54,732 nt of DNA from Oscillospiraceae bacterium (GCA_017429835.1 JAFROD010000050.1:1-54732), one strand, 5' to 3'. Counted from the stretch's first letter, positions 29,848-37,554 are shown. Translations and numbers: made by a program. Notes: generated by a model from the letters alone, not told the origin.

Positions 29848-30054
29848 ATGCTCGAAAACTTCGACGCGCTGCCCAATGTCCTGAACGCGAAAGAGGTTCA
29901 AAACTTCCTGGGTATCTCACGGAGCAGCACCTACGATCTGATGCATCGCACTGATTTTCCGACGCTGCACGTGAACGCCCGGCTGTTGGTCACGAAGGCA
30001 AATCTAAAGTCGTGGCTCGAATCTCACACCAACGGCGACTACGGCATTCAGTAA
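29848..30054 (+). CDS. Helix-turn-helix DNA-binding protein (excisionase-like), paralogue 2
   Basis: 68 residues from the ATG at 29848, with AAAGGAGGAG 8 nt upstream; longer in-frame extensions fall into the structured RNA and lack sites. ALPNVLNAKEVQNFLGISRSSTYDLMHRTDFPTLHVNARLLVTKANLKSWL aligns almost residue for residue with the protein at 16064-16336. The tail is short. It lies between the structured RNA candidate and the relaxase gene, so it may regulate transfer or act as the excisionase of element B. Confidence 0.82.
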   Translation: MLENFDALPNVLNAKEVQNFLGISRSSTYDLMHRTDFPTLHVNARLLVTKANLKSWLESHTNGDYGIQ

Positions 30055-30408
30055 AAAGATTTACCTGACGCCGTCGGCATCGGGCAAATCTTTATGACGG
30101 ACTCCCCCGTGACGCGCTCAAACTTTTTCGTCCCGACGTCTCTCGCCCGGACGAAGGAAGCTGCGCTTCCGAGGGAGGATTGCCGAAAGACCACGGTGCG
30201 GTCTTTCGGCACAGGGCGGCAAAGTTTTTTGCTGCCCGCGCCGGGGAAACGGAGCAGATTGTGCTTCGTTTCTTCGGCGTAGGCTGCCGCAGCAGCCGCA
30301 TCCGCCTCGCAGAGCCCACGGTACTTTGCAGCCGGAGGATGAAAGTACCATAGTGGGTTAATACACTTTCGCAAAAGTGCTTCTCCGGGGACTTTCCATT
30401 CCAAAACA
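30055..30408. other. Leader region of the relaxase gene with strong hairpins
   Basis: About 350 bp without a gene. A perfect 12-bp hairpin, TGCCGAAAGACC (30181-30192) with GGTCTTTCGGCA (30200-30211), is followed at 30214-30238 by GGGCGGCAAAG...TTGCTGCCC. GATTT/AAATC pairing brackets 30058-30094. These may attenuate relaxase expression or belong to the transfer region. Confidence 0.5.
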
Positions 30409-30423
30409 AAGGCGGTGATGCCT

Positions 30424-31785
30424 ATGGCCCGTAACGACGGAGCCAATCACACATTCGTACGAAACCGCGATCTCAAGGCAGACAAAAAAGCCACACCACA
30501 GAGCGCGTACGCTCACAATGAGAGGAAGAAAGAGTCCTACTCCAATCCGGATATCGTTCCCGAACGAACGCCGATGAACGTGCATTTCAAATCGCCGGTC
30601 GGCACGTATGAGGAATGCTTTTCCGCGTTGGAAGATCAGAAAGTGATTTCGACCTGGGGCCTCAAACCCGGCTCGACGAAGATGTGCGAATTGATCTTCG
30701 ACGTCAACTCCGCATACTTTTTCAATCACGGCGGGTATGAGTTTGCGAAACAATTCTACGCCGACGCATATCAGGCCGTGATCGAAATTGTCGGCGGCGA
30801 ACAGTATATCCTCTCGGCCGTGATGCACGCCGACGAGCGCAACCGCGCGATGTCCGACGCGCTGGGGCAGGATGTCTTTCACTACCATATGCACGTCGTC
30901 TACGTGCCGGTGGTGGAGAAGAAAAAACTCTGGTCGAAGCGCTGCAAGGACCCGGCTTTGGTCGGCACCGTGAAGGAGATCATCCCGCAGGTCAGCCGTT
31001 CAAAGAAGTGGGAATCGAAACCGGCGTTGGATAAGAACGGCGAGCCGCTGCTGAACAAAAACGGGAAGCCCGTCCTGCATCATTCGTATTCCGTTTTGCA
31101 GGATGCGTTCTACGATCACATGGCCGCCGCCGGCTACCCCGACGTCGAACGCGGCGAGCGCGGCAGCAGTGAGGAACACCTGACCGTGACGCAATTCAAA
31201 GTCGATCGAGAAGAACGCCGTCTTGAAATGATCCACGAAAAGGTCAGAGAAGAATCATCGGAGTTTTCTCAAGTACGGAAAGAAAAGTACGCCGTCGAGA
31301 AAGAGATCGAGCAGAAGCAGAAGCGTCTGGAGCAGTTAACGCCGCAGGTCGAGGACGCAGAGAAATTCGTCGCGGATCATCTCGGCAGGCCGGAAGACCT
31401 GATTCCCAAAACGACGCCGATGGAATACGCAAGCCACTATCGCGAGAAGAAAGCCAAGCCGATCATCCAAAAGCTGTGGAAGGTCGCGCTGTCGCTCTGG
31501 CACACGGTGCAGGAACTGCGCGCCAAGGCCAAAGACTGGCAGAAGAAGTTTGAGACCGCCGCCCGTGACCGTGATATTCTGAAACGGCGATGGGAGACCG
31601 CGCACGCTGAAAACGAAGAAATGAGATCTGAGCTGCGGGAATATGCGTTGGTGAAAGACGAACTCGGTCCGGTCGTGATGGAGGACGTCCTGGCGACCGT
31701 CAAAGAGCGAGAAGCTGCCGAGGCCGCCGTCAGCCGTCAGGACCACCGCAACCGCCATTACCGTGCGGAACCCGGCGGCAGATAA
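30424..31785 (+). CDS. mob: MobV-like relaxase / plasmid recombination enzyme
   Basis: 453 residues. Start chosen at the ATG at 30424, 8 nt after AAAGGCGG; ATG 30418 is too close. Relaxases nick one DNA strand at oriT and lead it into the recipient. The HUH-type metal site is visible as HADE at 135-138 and VFHYHMHVVYVPV with H153, H155 and H157, the MobV pattern of an H-x-DE block followed by H-x-H. The N-terminal block RNDGANHTFVRNRDLKADKKATPQSAYAHNERKK fits the family's start. Residues about 250-310 (REERRLEMIHEKVREESSEF...KYAVEKEIEQKQKRLEQLTPQVEDAEKF) form a coiled coil. The gap between HADE and HYHMH is longer than usual. No other conjugation genes are present, so a helper is needed. Confidence 0.85.
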   Translation: MARNDGANHTFVRNRDLKADKKATPQSAYAHNERKKESYSNPDIVPERTPMNVHFKSPVGTYEECFSALEDQKVISTWGLKPGSTKMCELIFDVNSAYFFNHGGYEFAKQFYADAYQAVIEIVGGEQYILSAVMHADERNRAMSDALGQDVFHYHMHVVYVPVVEKKKLWSKRCKDPALVGTVKEIIPQVSRSKKWESKPALDKNGEPLLNKNGKPVLHHSYSVLQDAFYDHMAAAGYPDVERGERGSSEEHLTVTQFKVDREERRLEMIHEKVREESSEFSQVRKEKYAVEKEIEQKQKRLEQLTPQVEDAEKFVADHLGRPEDLIPKTTPMEYASHYREKKAKPIIQKLWKVALSLWHTVQELRAKAKDWQKKFETAARDRDILKRRWETAHAENEEMRSELREYALVKDELGPVVMEDVLATVKEREAAEAAVSRQDHRNRHYRAEPGGR

Positions 31786-31841
31786 TTCAAAATGCCTGCG
31801 AAAAGCAGGCACAAAAAGAAAGGAGTGAAGCATTTGTAGAT

Positions 31842-31896
31842 TTGACAAAGCCACACAAACACTGTAACATATAGATAGAGACACGATCTGTGTGGC
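31842..31896 (+). promoter_or_regulatory. Promoter and inverted repeat of integrase B
   Basis: TTGACA (31842-31847), 17 bp, TAACAT (31865-31870). The -10 is bracketed by GCCACACA (31850-31857) and TGTGTGGC (31889-31896). Integrase A has the same plan with GCCACGCA/TGCGTGGC, and both elements carry one half near their left ends. Confidence 0.75.
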
Positions 31897-31919
31897 ACAG
31901 AAAGGAGTATTCTATATAG

Positions 31920-33215
31920 ATGCCATACAGAAGTATTACAAGCAAGCGAAGCGTCTGCGGACGCGGAAGCATCAGAAAACGAACATATAAACGAAAAGAT
32001 GGCTCACCACGTGTTTATTGGGAGGCGCGATTCTCTGACGGCGTCGATCCAAAAACCGGCAAACCGATCCAGCGAACGATCACCGGTTCTACGCAGAAAG
32101 AAGTCCGGGAAAAACTGAATAAGGCGCTTTGCCAGCAGGACGAGATGACCTATGTTCCGCCGAGCAATCTGACGGTTGCGCAGTGGCTGGAAACGTGGAC
32201 TAAGGATTATTTGCTGGGCGTGAAGGAATCCACGGCATCGCTTTACCGCCAGTCGATCCGGCTGTATATCGTCCCGTATGTCGGCGCGGTCAAACTGGAC
32301 AAGCTGACAACCACGATGGTACAGAGGTTTTATAACGAACTGGTGCGGCCAACGAACCCGAACCGAAGCCCGATCAGCGCGAAATCCGTCAAAAACGTCC
32401 ACGGTATATTCCACCGCGCTTTACAACAGGCGGTGCGGATCGGTATGCTGCGGATCAATCCGACGGACGGCTGCGTTCTTCCCCGAATCGTCAGAAAGGA
32501 GATCCGTCCGCTGACATCCGAACAGATCGCGGCGTTTCTGAAACTCCTGCCCGGACATCCGCACGAATATCTGTATCAGGTCGCGCTGTTTACCGGAATG
32601 CGGGAAGGCGAACTGTTGGGCCTGCCGTGGGATTGTGTGGACTTTGAACACGGCACGATCCTTGTCAAGCAGCAGCTCAACGGCGCGAGCATCAAGAGCG
32701 GCAAGACTAAAATCGTCCCGCCGAAGAACGACAAAATGCGCATCATTCCGATGGCGCCCACCGTTGCGGAACTGCTTCGGAAGCATAAGCAAAAACAGGA
32801 TGAGATGCGGACGCTGCTCGGAGACAAATGGACCGAGACCGGTCTGGTGTTTACGGGCCCGTTCGGCGGCTATCTGTCGCATCGGACGGTGTATGACTGT
32901 TTCAAGCGATTGGTCGTAAAGATCGGAGCCCCGGAAGCCAGAGTCCACGATCTGCGTCATACCTACGCGGTCGTCTGCCTGGAAAGCGGCGTGGATATCA
33001 AAACGCTGCAGGAGAATCTCGGTCACGCAACGGTCACGTTCACGCTGGATGTTTACGGTCACGTCAGCCAGAAGATGCGGCAGCAGAGCGCGGAGAAACT
33101 GGAGATTTTTATCCGTTCGGTCAACGCCAAAGCCGGACGAACGGAAGCGGAGCAGGGGGCTGCGCCGCCGCCGATCCGGATCGCCGGTCTGCCTGCTGCT
33201 ACCGTACCTGCGTAA
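31920..33215 (+). CDS. int: Tyrosine recombinase, integrase of element B
   Basis: 431 residues from the ATG at 31920, with AAAGGAG upstream. The arm-binding domain is at about 20-75 (GSPRVYWEARFSDGVDPKTGKPIQRTITGSTQKEVREKL), the core-binding domain at about 85-185, and the catalytic domain shows R228 in TGMREGEL, H343-x-x-R346 in HDLRHT, H369 in LGHAT and Y379 in DVYGHV. It should recombine the 23-bp core at the 3' end of tRNA-Val, which begins 172 bp downstream. It is related to integrase A throughout but clearly diverged, so the two elements are separate arrivals at one site rather than a recent duplication. Confidence 0.96.
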   Translation: MPYRSITSKRSVCGRGSIRKRTYKRKDGSPRVYWEARFSDGVDPKTGKPIQRTITGSTQKEVREKLNKALCQQDEMTYVPPSNLTVAQWLETWTKDYLLGVKESTASLYRQSIRLYIVPYVGAVKLDKLTTTMVQRFYNELVRPTNPNRSPISAKSVKNVHGIFHRALQQAVRIGMLRINPTDGCVLPRIVRKEIRPLTSEQIAAFLKLLPGHPHEYLYQVALFTGMREGELLGLPWDCVDFEHGTILVKQQLNGASIKSGKTKIVPPKNDKMRIIPMAPTVAELLRKHKQKQDEMRTLLGDKWTETGLVFTGPFGGYLSHRTVYDCFKRLVVKIGAPEARVHDLRHTYAVVCLESGVDIKTLQENLGHATVTFTLDVYGHVSQKMRQQSAEKLEIFIRSVNAKAGRTEAEQGAAPPPIRIAGLPAATVPA

Positions 33216-33250
33216 CGATTTATGGGTAAAATCTGGGTAAAACAAAGAAT
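33216..33250. repeat. Putative integrase arm site, right end of element B
   Basis: TATGGGTAAAA and CTGGGTAAAA follow each other directly behind int; TTTGGGTAAAA occurs once near the left end (15973-15983). Confidence 0.5.
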
Positions 33251-33353
33251 CAGCCGCTTTTCGAGCAAAAAGCAATCGAATTCACGCACGCATTGAGACA
33301 TTAAAACAACGGAGAAACCCTGTAAAATCAAGGGTTTCCGCCATGATAGAGAA

Positions 33354-33383
33354 ATCCCCTGGTCCGTTTCCGGATCAGGGGAT
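33354..33383. terminator. Terminator-like hairpin between integrase B and tRNA-Val
   Basis: ATCCCCTGGTCCG, loop TTTC, CGGATCAGGGGAT, with one G-T pair (13 bp). A smaller GAAACCCT/AGGGTTTC hairpin precedes it at 33314-33339. They separate converging int and tRNA transcription. Confidence 0.65.
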
Positions 33384-33386
33384 CGG

Positions 33387-33409
33387 TGGTGGACGATATA
33401 GGACTCGAA
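33387..33409 (-). repeat. Attachment core copy 3 (right end of element B, inside tRNA-Val)
   Basis: The 3' 23 bases of the tRNA-Val gene including CCA; identical to 2123-2145 and 15803-15825. Confidence 0.93.
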
Positions 33410-33463
33410 CCTATGACCTTCCGCACGTCAAGCGGATGCTCTAGCCAGCTGAGCTAATCGTCC
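33387..33463 (-). tRNA. tRNA-Val (anticodon GAC), CCA encoded
   Basis: A full cloverleaf on the minus strand: acceptor GGACGAT with ATCGTCC, D-arm GCTC/GAGC, anticodon stem TCCGC/GCGGA with loop TTGACGT (anticodon GAC), variable loop AGGTC, T-arm ATAGG-TTCGAGT-CCTAT, then A and encoded CCA. The gene is intact because element B restores its 3' end. It serves as attachment site for both elements. Confidence 0.97.
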
Positions 33464-33475
33464 GTAGCAGGGGTT

Positions 33476-33504
33476 ATTATATATGGTTTCCCTCGCTTTG
33501 TCAA
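33476..33504 (-). promoter_or_regulatory. Promoter of tRNA-Val
   Basis: On the minus strand TTGACA (33504-33499), 17 bp, TATAAT (33481-33476), 12 nt before the tRNA 5' end. A perfect consensus. Confidence 0.9.
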
Positions 33505-33524
33505 GTGGTAATTTTGCTTTTTTT

Positions 33525-33690
33525 GCAAAGCCCTGTCGCGTCATTGCGTGGAGCGAAGCGGGTGAATCTGTCCGTATCAACATCAGACGCTTCATCACGA
33601 TACGATACGAGCGCCGATTCCACGAATTCCCCGACCGGTATGCGCGCCGGCCGGGGAATGACGAGCGCGGGCGTGCGGTGCGAAACACTA
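33525..33690. repeat. Dispersed intergenic repeat (degenerate)
   Basis: TGTCGCGTCATTGCGTGGAG with GCGAAGCGGGTGAATCTGT, and a downstream CGGCCGGGGAATGACGAGCG, resemble the dispersed 'cattgcg...gaatgacg' repeats common between genes in Clostridia. ATTCCCCGACCGG (33636-) can pair with CCGGCCGGGGAAT. No gene is present. Confidence 0.5.
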
Positions 33691-33747
33691 TGCCGTTCCC
33701 AAAGCTGCGGTGAAGCGATTTCACCGGCTCGCAGCGATGCGGTTGCC

Positions 33748-33900
33748 TTACTGCATCATGTTCGACATCGACTGCTCCACGCTGTCGACCGCGTTTTGCA
33801 CCGTGCGGCGCACGGGCGACTGCGACGGAAGCATGAGCGCGAGCGCGCCGCCTGCCACGACGCCGACGCCGAGCGTCAGAAGAAACGTCTTGACTTTCAT
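33748..33900 (-). CDS. Small membrane-anchored protein (50 aa)
   Basis: 50 residues, MKVKTFLLTLGVGVVAGGALALMLP then a hydrophilic SQSPVRRTVQNAVDSVEQSMSNMMQ tail. GAAGGGAGG lies 6-8 nt before the ATG at 33900. One N-terminal hydrophobic segment (about 5-24) with a glycine/alanine pattern should span the membrane, leaving a short amphipathic helix, the general plan of YtxH-like small proteins. The function is unknown. It stands alone on the minus strand between the tRNA and pyrF. Confidence 0.7.
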   Translation of the reverse strand: MKVKTFLLTLGVGVVAGGALALMLPSQSPVRRTVQNAVDSVEQSMSNMMQ

Positions 33901-34037
33901 GTTTTGCCTCCCTTCTGCGAAGACTTTTCTTTAGTTTGCCCTGCCGCGAGAAAAATATCGGATTTCGGCAAATCCGTCCTTGCGGCGGTCGGAAGTTATG
34001 GTATAATGAGAATAGAAAAATGAATGGAGGCGCTGTT

Positions 34038-34961
34038 ATGTCGATTGATGCGTTACAGGAACAGATCCGAAAAATGAAAAATCCGGTCATGGTCGGACTC
34101 GACCCCTATCTTCCGATTCTGCCGCAGCATATTCTGCGCGACGCGTTTGAGGAGCACGGGCAGACGCTGCGCGGCGCGGCGGAGGCGTATTACCGCTTCT
34201 GCACGGAGCTTTTAGACCGTCTGTGCGGCATCGTGCCGGCGGTCAAGATCCAGAGCGCGTGCTTCGAGGCGCTCGGCGCGGACGGCATTACCCAAATGCA
34301 AAGAATCTCGCGCTATGCCAAAGAAAAAGGCTACTACGTTCTGATCGACTCCATGCGCGGCGACGTCGGCAACGTGGCGGAGATCTACGCGCAGGCGATG
34401 TTCGGCTCGATCTCGGTCGGCGAGACGGCGCATAAGCTCTACGACTGCGACGCGCTGACCGTCAACGCCTACCTCGGCAGCGACGGCGTCAAGCCCTTCC
34501 TGCCGTACTGCAAGCACGACGGGAAGAACGTCTTTGTCCTGCTCAAGACCTCGAACAAGTCCTCGCGCGAGGTGCAGGATCTGCTGTCGGGCGACCGCGT
34601 GATCTACACCGCGATGGCAGACCTCACGATGCGCTGGAGCACTGACCTGTTCGGTAAGTACGGCTATTCCGAGCTCGGCGCGGTCGTCGGCGCGACCTAT
34701 CCGCAGACGATGCGCCTGCTGCGCGAGAAGTACGACCGCCTGTTCTTCCTCGTGCCGGGTTACGGCGCGCAGGGCGGCACGGCGAAAAACGTGCAGTTCG
34801 CCTTCGACCGCTTCGGTCACGGCGCGATCATCGCCGCTTCGCGGAGTATCATCTGCGCCTGGCAGAAGACGGACAGCGACGGCACGGACTACCTCGACCA
34901 CGCCGAGGCTGCCGCGCTGAAGATGAAAGCCGACATCGGGAAAAACGTGGTCATCCTATGA
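34038..34961 (+). CDS. pyrF: Orotidine-5'-phosphate decarboxylase family protein, catalytic Lys replaced by Met
   Basis: 307 residues from the ATG at 34038, 7 nt after GGAGG. Length and blocks fit the long (type 2) OMP decarboxylase family of pyrimidine synthesis: GLDPYLP at 20-26, VKIQSACFEALGADG with K70, and LIDSMRGDVGN at 102-112. In the family the last block is D-x-K-R-G/N-D, whose Lys is a key catalytic residue. Here it reads D104-S-M106-R-G-D109 (codon ATG), so that Lys is missing. LVPGYGAQGGTAKNV later in the chain is the phosphate-binding loop. Either the enzyme has changed function or it relies on another residue. It overlaps the next gene by 4 bp. Confidence 0.85.
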   Translation: MSIDALQEQIRKMKNPVMVGLDPYLPILPQHILRDAFEEHGQTLRGAAEAYYRFCTELLDRLCGIVPAVKIQSACFEALGADGITQMQRISRYAKEKGYYVLIDSMRGDVGNVAEIYAQAMFGSISVGETAHKLYDCDALTVNAYLGSDGVKPFLPYCKHDGKNVFVLLKTSNKSSREVQDLLSGDRVIYTAMADLTMRWSTDLFGKYGYSELGAVVGATYPQTMRLLREKYDRLFFLVPGYGAQGGTAKNVQFAFDRFGHGAIIAASRSIICAWQKTDSDGTDYLDHAEAAALKMKADIGKNVVIL

Positions 34962-35992
34962 CGACGCTCTACCTGATCCGCCATGCAGAGGCGGAGGGCA
35001 ACGTCTTCCGCCGCCTGCAGGGGCACTATAACGCCATGATCACGCCCAATGGCAGGAAGCAGATCGCTGCGCTGGCACGGCGGTTCGCTGAGGTTCCGAT
35101 TGACGCGGTCTACGCCAGCGACCTCAGCCGCACCTGCTGCACGGCGGGCGCGATCTATCTGCCGAAAAACCTGCCGCTGCACAAAGACCCGCGCTTCCGC
35201 GAGCTGTACTGCGGCTGCTGGGAAAACCTGCCGTTCGGCTGGCTCGACCACGTCGATCCGGAGCGGAATCACGCTTTCACCCGCCGCCCGCGCGACTGGC
35301 AGGTCGAGGGCAGCGAACGCTTCACGGACTACACGGCGCGGTTTTTGGAAGCGATGGGCGAGGCGGCAAGAGCGCACGACGGGCAGACCGTCGCGATCTT
35401 CTCGCACGGCATGGTCATGCGGGGCGTGCTGCAGACGCTGTTTTTCCCGGACAGGGACAACCTCGGTCACAGCGAGAACACCGCAGTGACGAAGCTGCTC
35501 TATGAGGACGGGAAGTATACCCTCGAATACTTAAACGACGATTCGCATATCCCGTATGAGATTTCCACGCTCGGCAGACAGGAATGGTGGCGCGGCGGCG
35601 ACCATCGGGATTTCAATATGTGGTACCGCGACCCCGCGCCAGAAGACGAAGACCTCCTGCGGGAGCTGAACGTCGCGGGGGATATCGTGCGGATCTCCAT
35701 GATCGTCGACCGGCCGACCGGCGCGGTCGCGCTGAAGCTTCTGCCGGACGAGCGGGCGCAGCTTTCCGGACTTGTGCTGCTGCAGGCGCATCGCGGGAAA
35801 GGACTCTCCGCCCAGCTTTTGGGCGAAGCGGTCAGCGTCGCCAGGACGGCAGGCAAACGCCTGCTGACGGTCGAACGTCTGCCGGACGATCCTGCCGCGA
35901 AGCGGCTGCTTGCCGATTACGGCATGAGCGAACGCGGCATGCCGCTCCTTCCTGCGGCGGATTTGATCGAATACGATCAGCGGACGGAATGA
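34958..35992 (+). CDS. Histidine phosphatase fused to a GNAT-type acetyltransferase domain
   Basis: 344 residues. Residues 1-200 are a phosphoglycerate mutase-like histidine phosphatase: LIRHAEAEGN with the RH motif (R8-H9), ASDLSRT, FRELYCGCWE and SHGMVMRG with the second catalytic His. Residues about 215-340 look like a GNAT N-acetyltransferase; the acetyl-CoA loop is seen as LLQAHRGKGLSAQLLGEAV near 270-288. The start codon overlaps the pyrF-like gene (ATGA), so they are cotranslated. Substrates are unknown. The fusion suggests one small molecule or cofactor pathway handled by both domains; the pairing with a pyrF relative is the only hint. Confidence 0.85.
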   Translation: MTTLYLIRHAEAEGNVFRRLQGHYNAMITPNGRKQIAALARRFAEVPIDAVYASDLSRTCCTAGAIYLPKNLPLHKDPRFRELYCGCWENLPFGWLDHVDPERNHAFTRRPRDWQVEGSERFTDYTARFLEAMGEAARAHDGQTVAIFSHGMVMRGVLQTLFFPDRDNLGHSENTAVTKLLYEDGKYTLEYLNDDSHIPYEISTLGRQEWWRGGDHRDFNMWYRDPAPEDEDLLRELNVAGDIVRISMIVDRPTGAVALKLLPDERAQLSGLVLLQAHRGKGLSAQLLGEAVSVARTAGKRLLTVERLPDDPAAKRLLADYGMSERGMPLLPAADLIEYDQRTE

Positions 35993-36010
35993 TCTCGTCC
36001 GAATTATATC

Positions 36011-36039
36011 GCATAGCCTCCCCTGAACGTGCATACGAT
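36011..36039 (+). promoter_or_regulatory. Sigma-E-like promoter of spoIVA
   Basis: GCATAGCC (36011-36018), 13 bp, CATACGAT (36032-36039), fitting the mother-cell sigma-E pattern (G-ATA at -35, CATA-A-T at -10), about 32 bp before the spoIVA start. No sigma-A promoter is evident. Confidence 0.6.
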
Positions 36040-36070
36040 GTAGCACGAGACTTTGGGGGAGGCTGTGTTT

Positions 36071-37543
36071 ATGAGTAATCTCTACGCCGACATTGCCGAG
36101 CGCACGGGCGGAGACATCTATATCGGGGTCGTCGGGCCGGTGCGCACGGGAAAATCGACCTTCATCAAGCGGCTGATGGAGGTGCTGGTCATTCCGCACA
36201 TCGATGACCTGTATCAGCGCGAGCGCGCGAAGGATGAACTGCCGCAGAGCGGCTCGGGCAAGACGATCATGACCGCCGAGCCGAAATTCGTGCCGGAGGA
36301 GGCCGTACAGATCACACCGGACGGCACGGCAACGCTGTCCGTGCGGCTGATCGACTCGGTCGGCTACATGGTCGACGGCGCGATCGGCGCGACGGAGAAC
36401 GGCGCGCCGCGCATGGTGACGACGCCGTGGTTCGACGAGGAGATCCCCATGACCGAGGCGGCGGAGCTCGGCACGAAGAAGGTCATGGAGGAGCATTGCA
36501 CCGTCGGGATCGTCGTTACGACGGACGGCACGGTGACGGATATTCCGCGCGGCGACTATATTGCCGCCGAGGAGCGCGCCATCCGCGACATGCAGGCGAC
36601 GGGAAAGCCGTTTCTGGTGCTGATCAACTCCGCGCAGCCGAACAGCGCGGAGGCGACCGCGCTGCGCGATTACATCGCGCAGACCTACCGCGTCAGCGCG
36701 GTGACGGCGGACTGCCAGGCGATGCAGGAGGCGGAGCTGAATGCCCTGCTCAAGGAGCTGCTCTACGCTTTCCCAATGCGGGAAATGCGGGTGTTTTTGC
36801 CTGCGTGGGTGCAGGCGCTGGAGGTGGAGCACCCCTTGAAGGCGGCGCTGTATCAAGCCCTGCGCACGAACGCCGAGGCGATCTCCCGCCTTGCCGAGGC
36901 GGAGATAGCGATCGCCCGCGTGGCGGAGCTGGAGGACGTTTGCGGCTACCGTATTTTGTCCATCGACCTCGGCAGCGGGACGGTCACCTGCGAGCTGGAC
37001 ATGGAGGAGGGCCTGTTCTATCAGATCCTCGGGCAGCGCACCGGCTTCGAGATCGAAAACGACGGGCAGCTCCTGTCGCTGTTGACCGCGCTGGCGGAGA
37101 TGAAAAAGCAGTACGACAAGATCTCCGCCGCGCTGGAGGAGGTGCGCGCGACCGGCTACGGCATCGTCATGCCGAGCGCGGAAGAACTCAAAATGGAGGT
37201 GCCGGAGATCGTCCGCAAGGGCAATTCCTACGGCGTCAAGCTGAAAGCGAGCGCGCCGTCCATCCACCTGCTCCGTGCCGATATCCAGACCGAGATCAGC
37301 CCAATGGTCGGAGACGAGCAGCAGTCGGAGGAGCTGGTCAAGTACCTGCTCGGCGAGTACGAAGGCAATACGGAGAAGCTCTGGGACAGCAACATCTTCG
37401 GCAAATCCGTCTTCGAGCTCGTCAACGAAGGGCTGACGACCAAGCTGCGCCGCATGCCGGACGACGCGCGCTACAAGCTCAAGGACGCGCTGACGAAGAT
37501 CATCAACGAGGGCGCGAACGGTCTGATCTGCCTGCTGATATAA
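36071..37543 (+). CDS. spoIVA: Stage IV sporulation protein A, SpoIVA
   Basis: 490 residues from the ATG at 36071, with GGGGGAGG 8 nt upstream. SpoIVA is the ATPase that polymerises on the forespore surface and forms the basement layer of the spore coat. The start MSNLYADIAERTGGDIYIGVVG leads into a Walker A GPVRTGKST at 22-30. Strongly conserved blocks include IDSVGYMVDGAIG, MVTTPWFDEEIP and TTDGTVTDIPR in the ATPase domain and FGKSVFELVNEGLTTKLRRMP near the C-terminus. The length is normal. It marks the organism as a spore former. A sigma-E-like promoter precedes it and a terminator follows. Confidence 0.97.
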   Translation: MSNLYADIAERTGGDIYIGVVGPVRTGKSTFIKRLMEVLVIPHIDDLYQRERAKDELPQSGSGKTIMTAEPKFVPEEAVQITPDGTATLSVRLIDSVGYMVDGAIGATENGAPRMVTTPWFDEEIPMTEAAELGTKKVMEEHCTVGIVVTTDGTVTDIPRGDYIAAEERAIRDMQATGKPFLVLINSAQPNSAEATALRDYIAQTYRVSAVTADCQAMQEAELNALLKELLYAFPMREMRVFLPAWVQALEVEHPLKAALYQALRTNAEAISRLAEAEIAIARVAELEDVCGYRILSIDLGSGTVTCELDMEEGLFYQILGQRTGFEIENDGQLLSLLTALAEMKKQYDKISAALEEVRATGYGIVMPSAEELKMEVPEIVRKGNSYGVKLKASAPSIHLLRADIQTEISPMVGDEQQSEELVKYLLGEYEGNTEKLWDSNIFGKSVFELVNEGLTTKLRRMPDDARYKLKDALTKIINEGANGLICLLI

Positions 37544-37554
37544 TATGGAACTGT

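Larger units (their letters stand above)
15803..33409. mobile_element. Integrative mobilisable element B (tRNA-Val site), defence island
   Basis: About 17.6 kb between attachment cores. It carries two helix-turn-helix paralogues, two DUF6061 paralogues, two AlbA_2 proteins, a 521-aa PD-(D/E)xK-like protein, a four-gene type III restriction operon, a structured RNA candidate, oriT-like motifs, a MobV-like relaxase and a tyrosine integrase next to the intact tRNA-Val gene. No coupling protein or type IV secretion genes are seen, so it would need a helper to transfer. Several accessory genes are more AT-rich than the flanking chromosome. Confidence 0.88.

Noticed and set aside
2123..33409. Prophage
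   Set aside because: No capsid, terminase, portal, tail or lysis genes; integrase, excisionase and Rep/relaxase content fits integrative or mobilisable elements instead.
35531..37267. Very long open frame antisense to the phosphatase-GNAT gene and spoIVA
   Set aside because: Arises from GC-rich codon use of the true genes; composition is Arg/His/Leu-rich, and it is contradicted by intact spoIVA on the other strand. The same holds for long antisense frames over pyrF, dagK, rpsB-tsf, cca and guaD.
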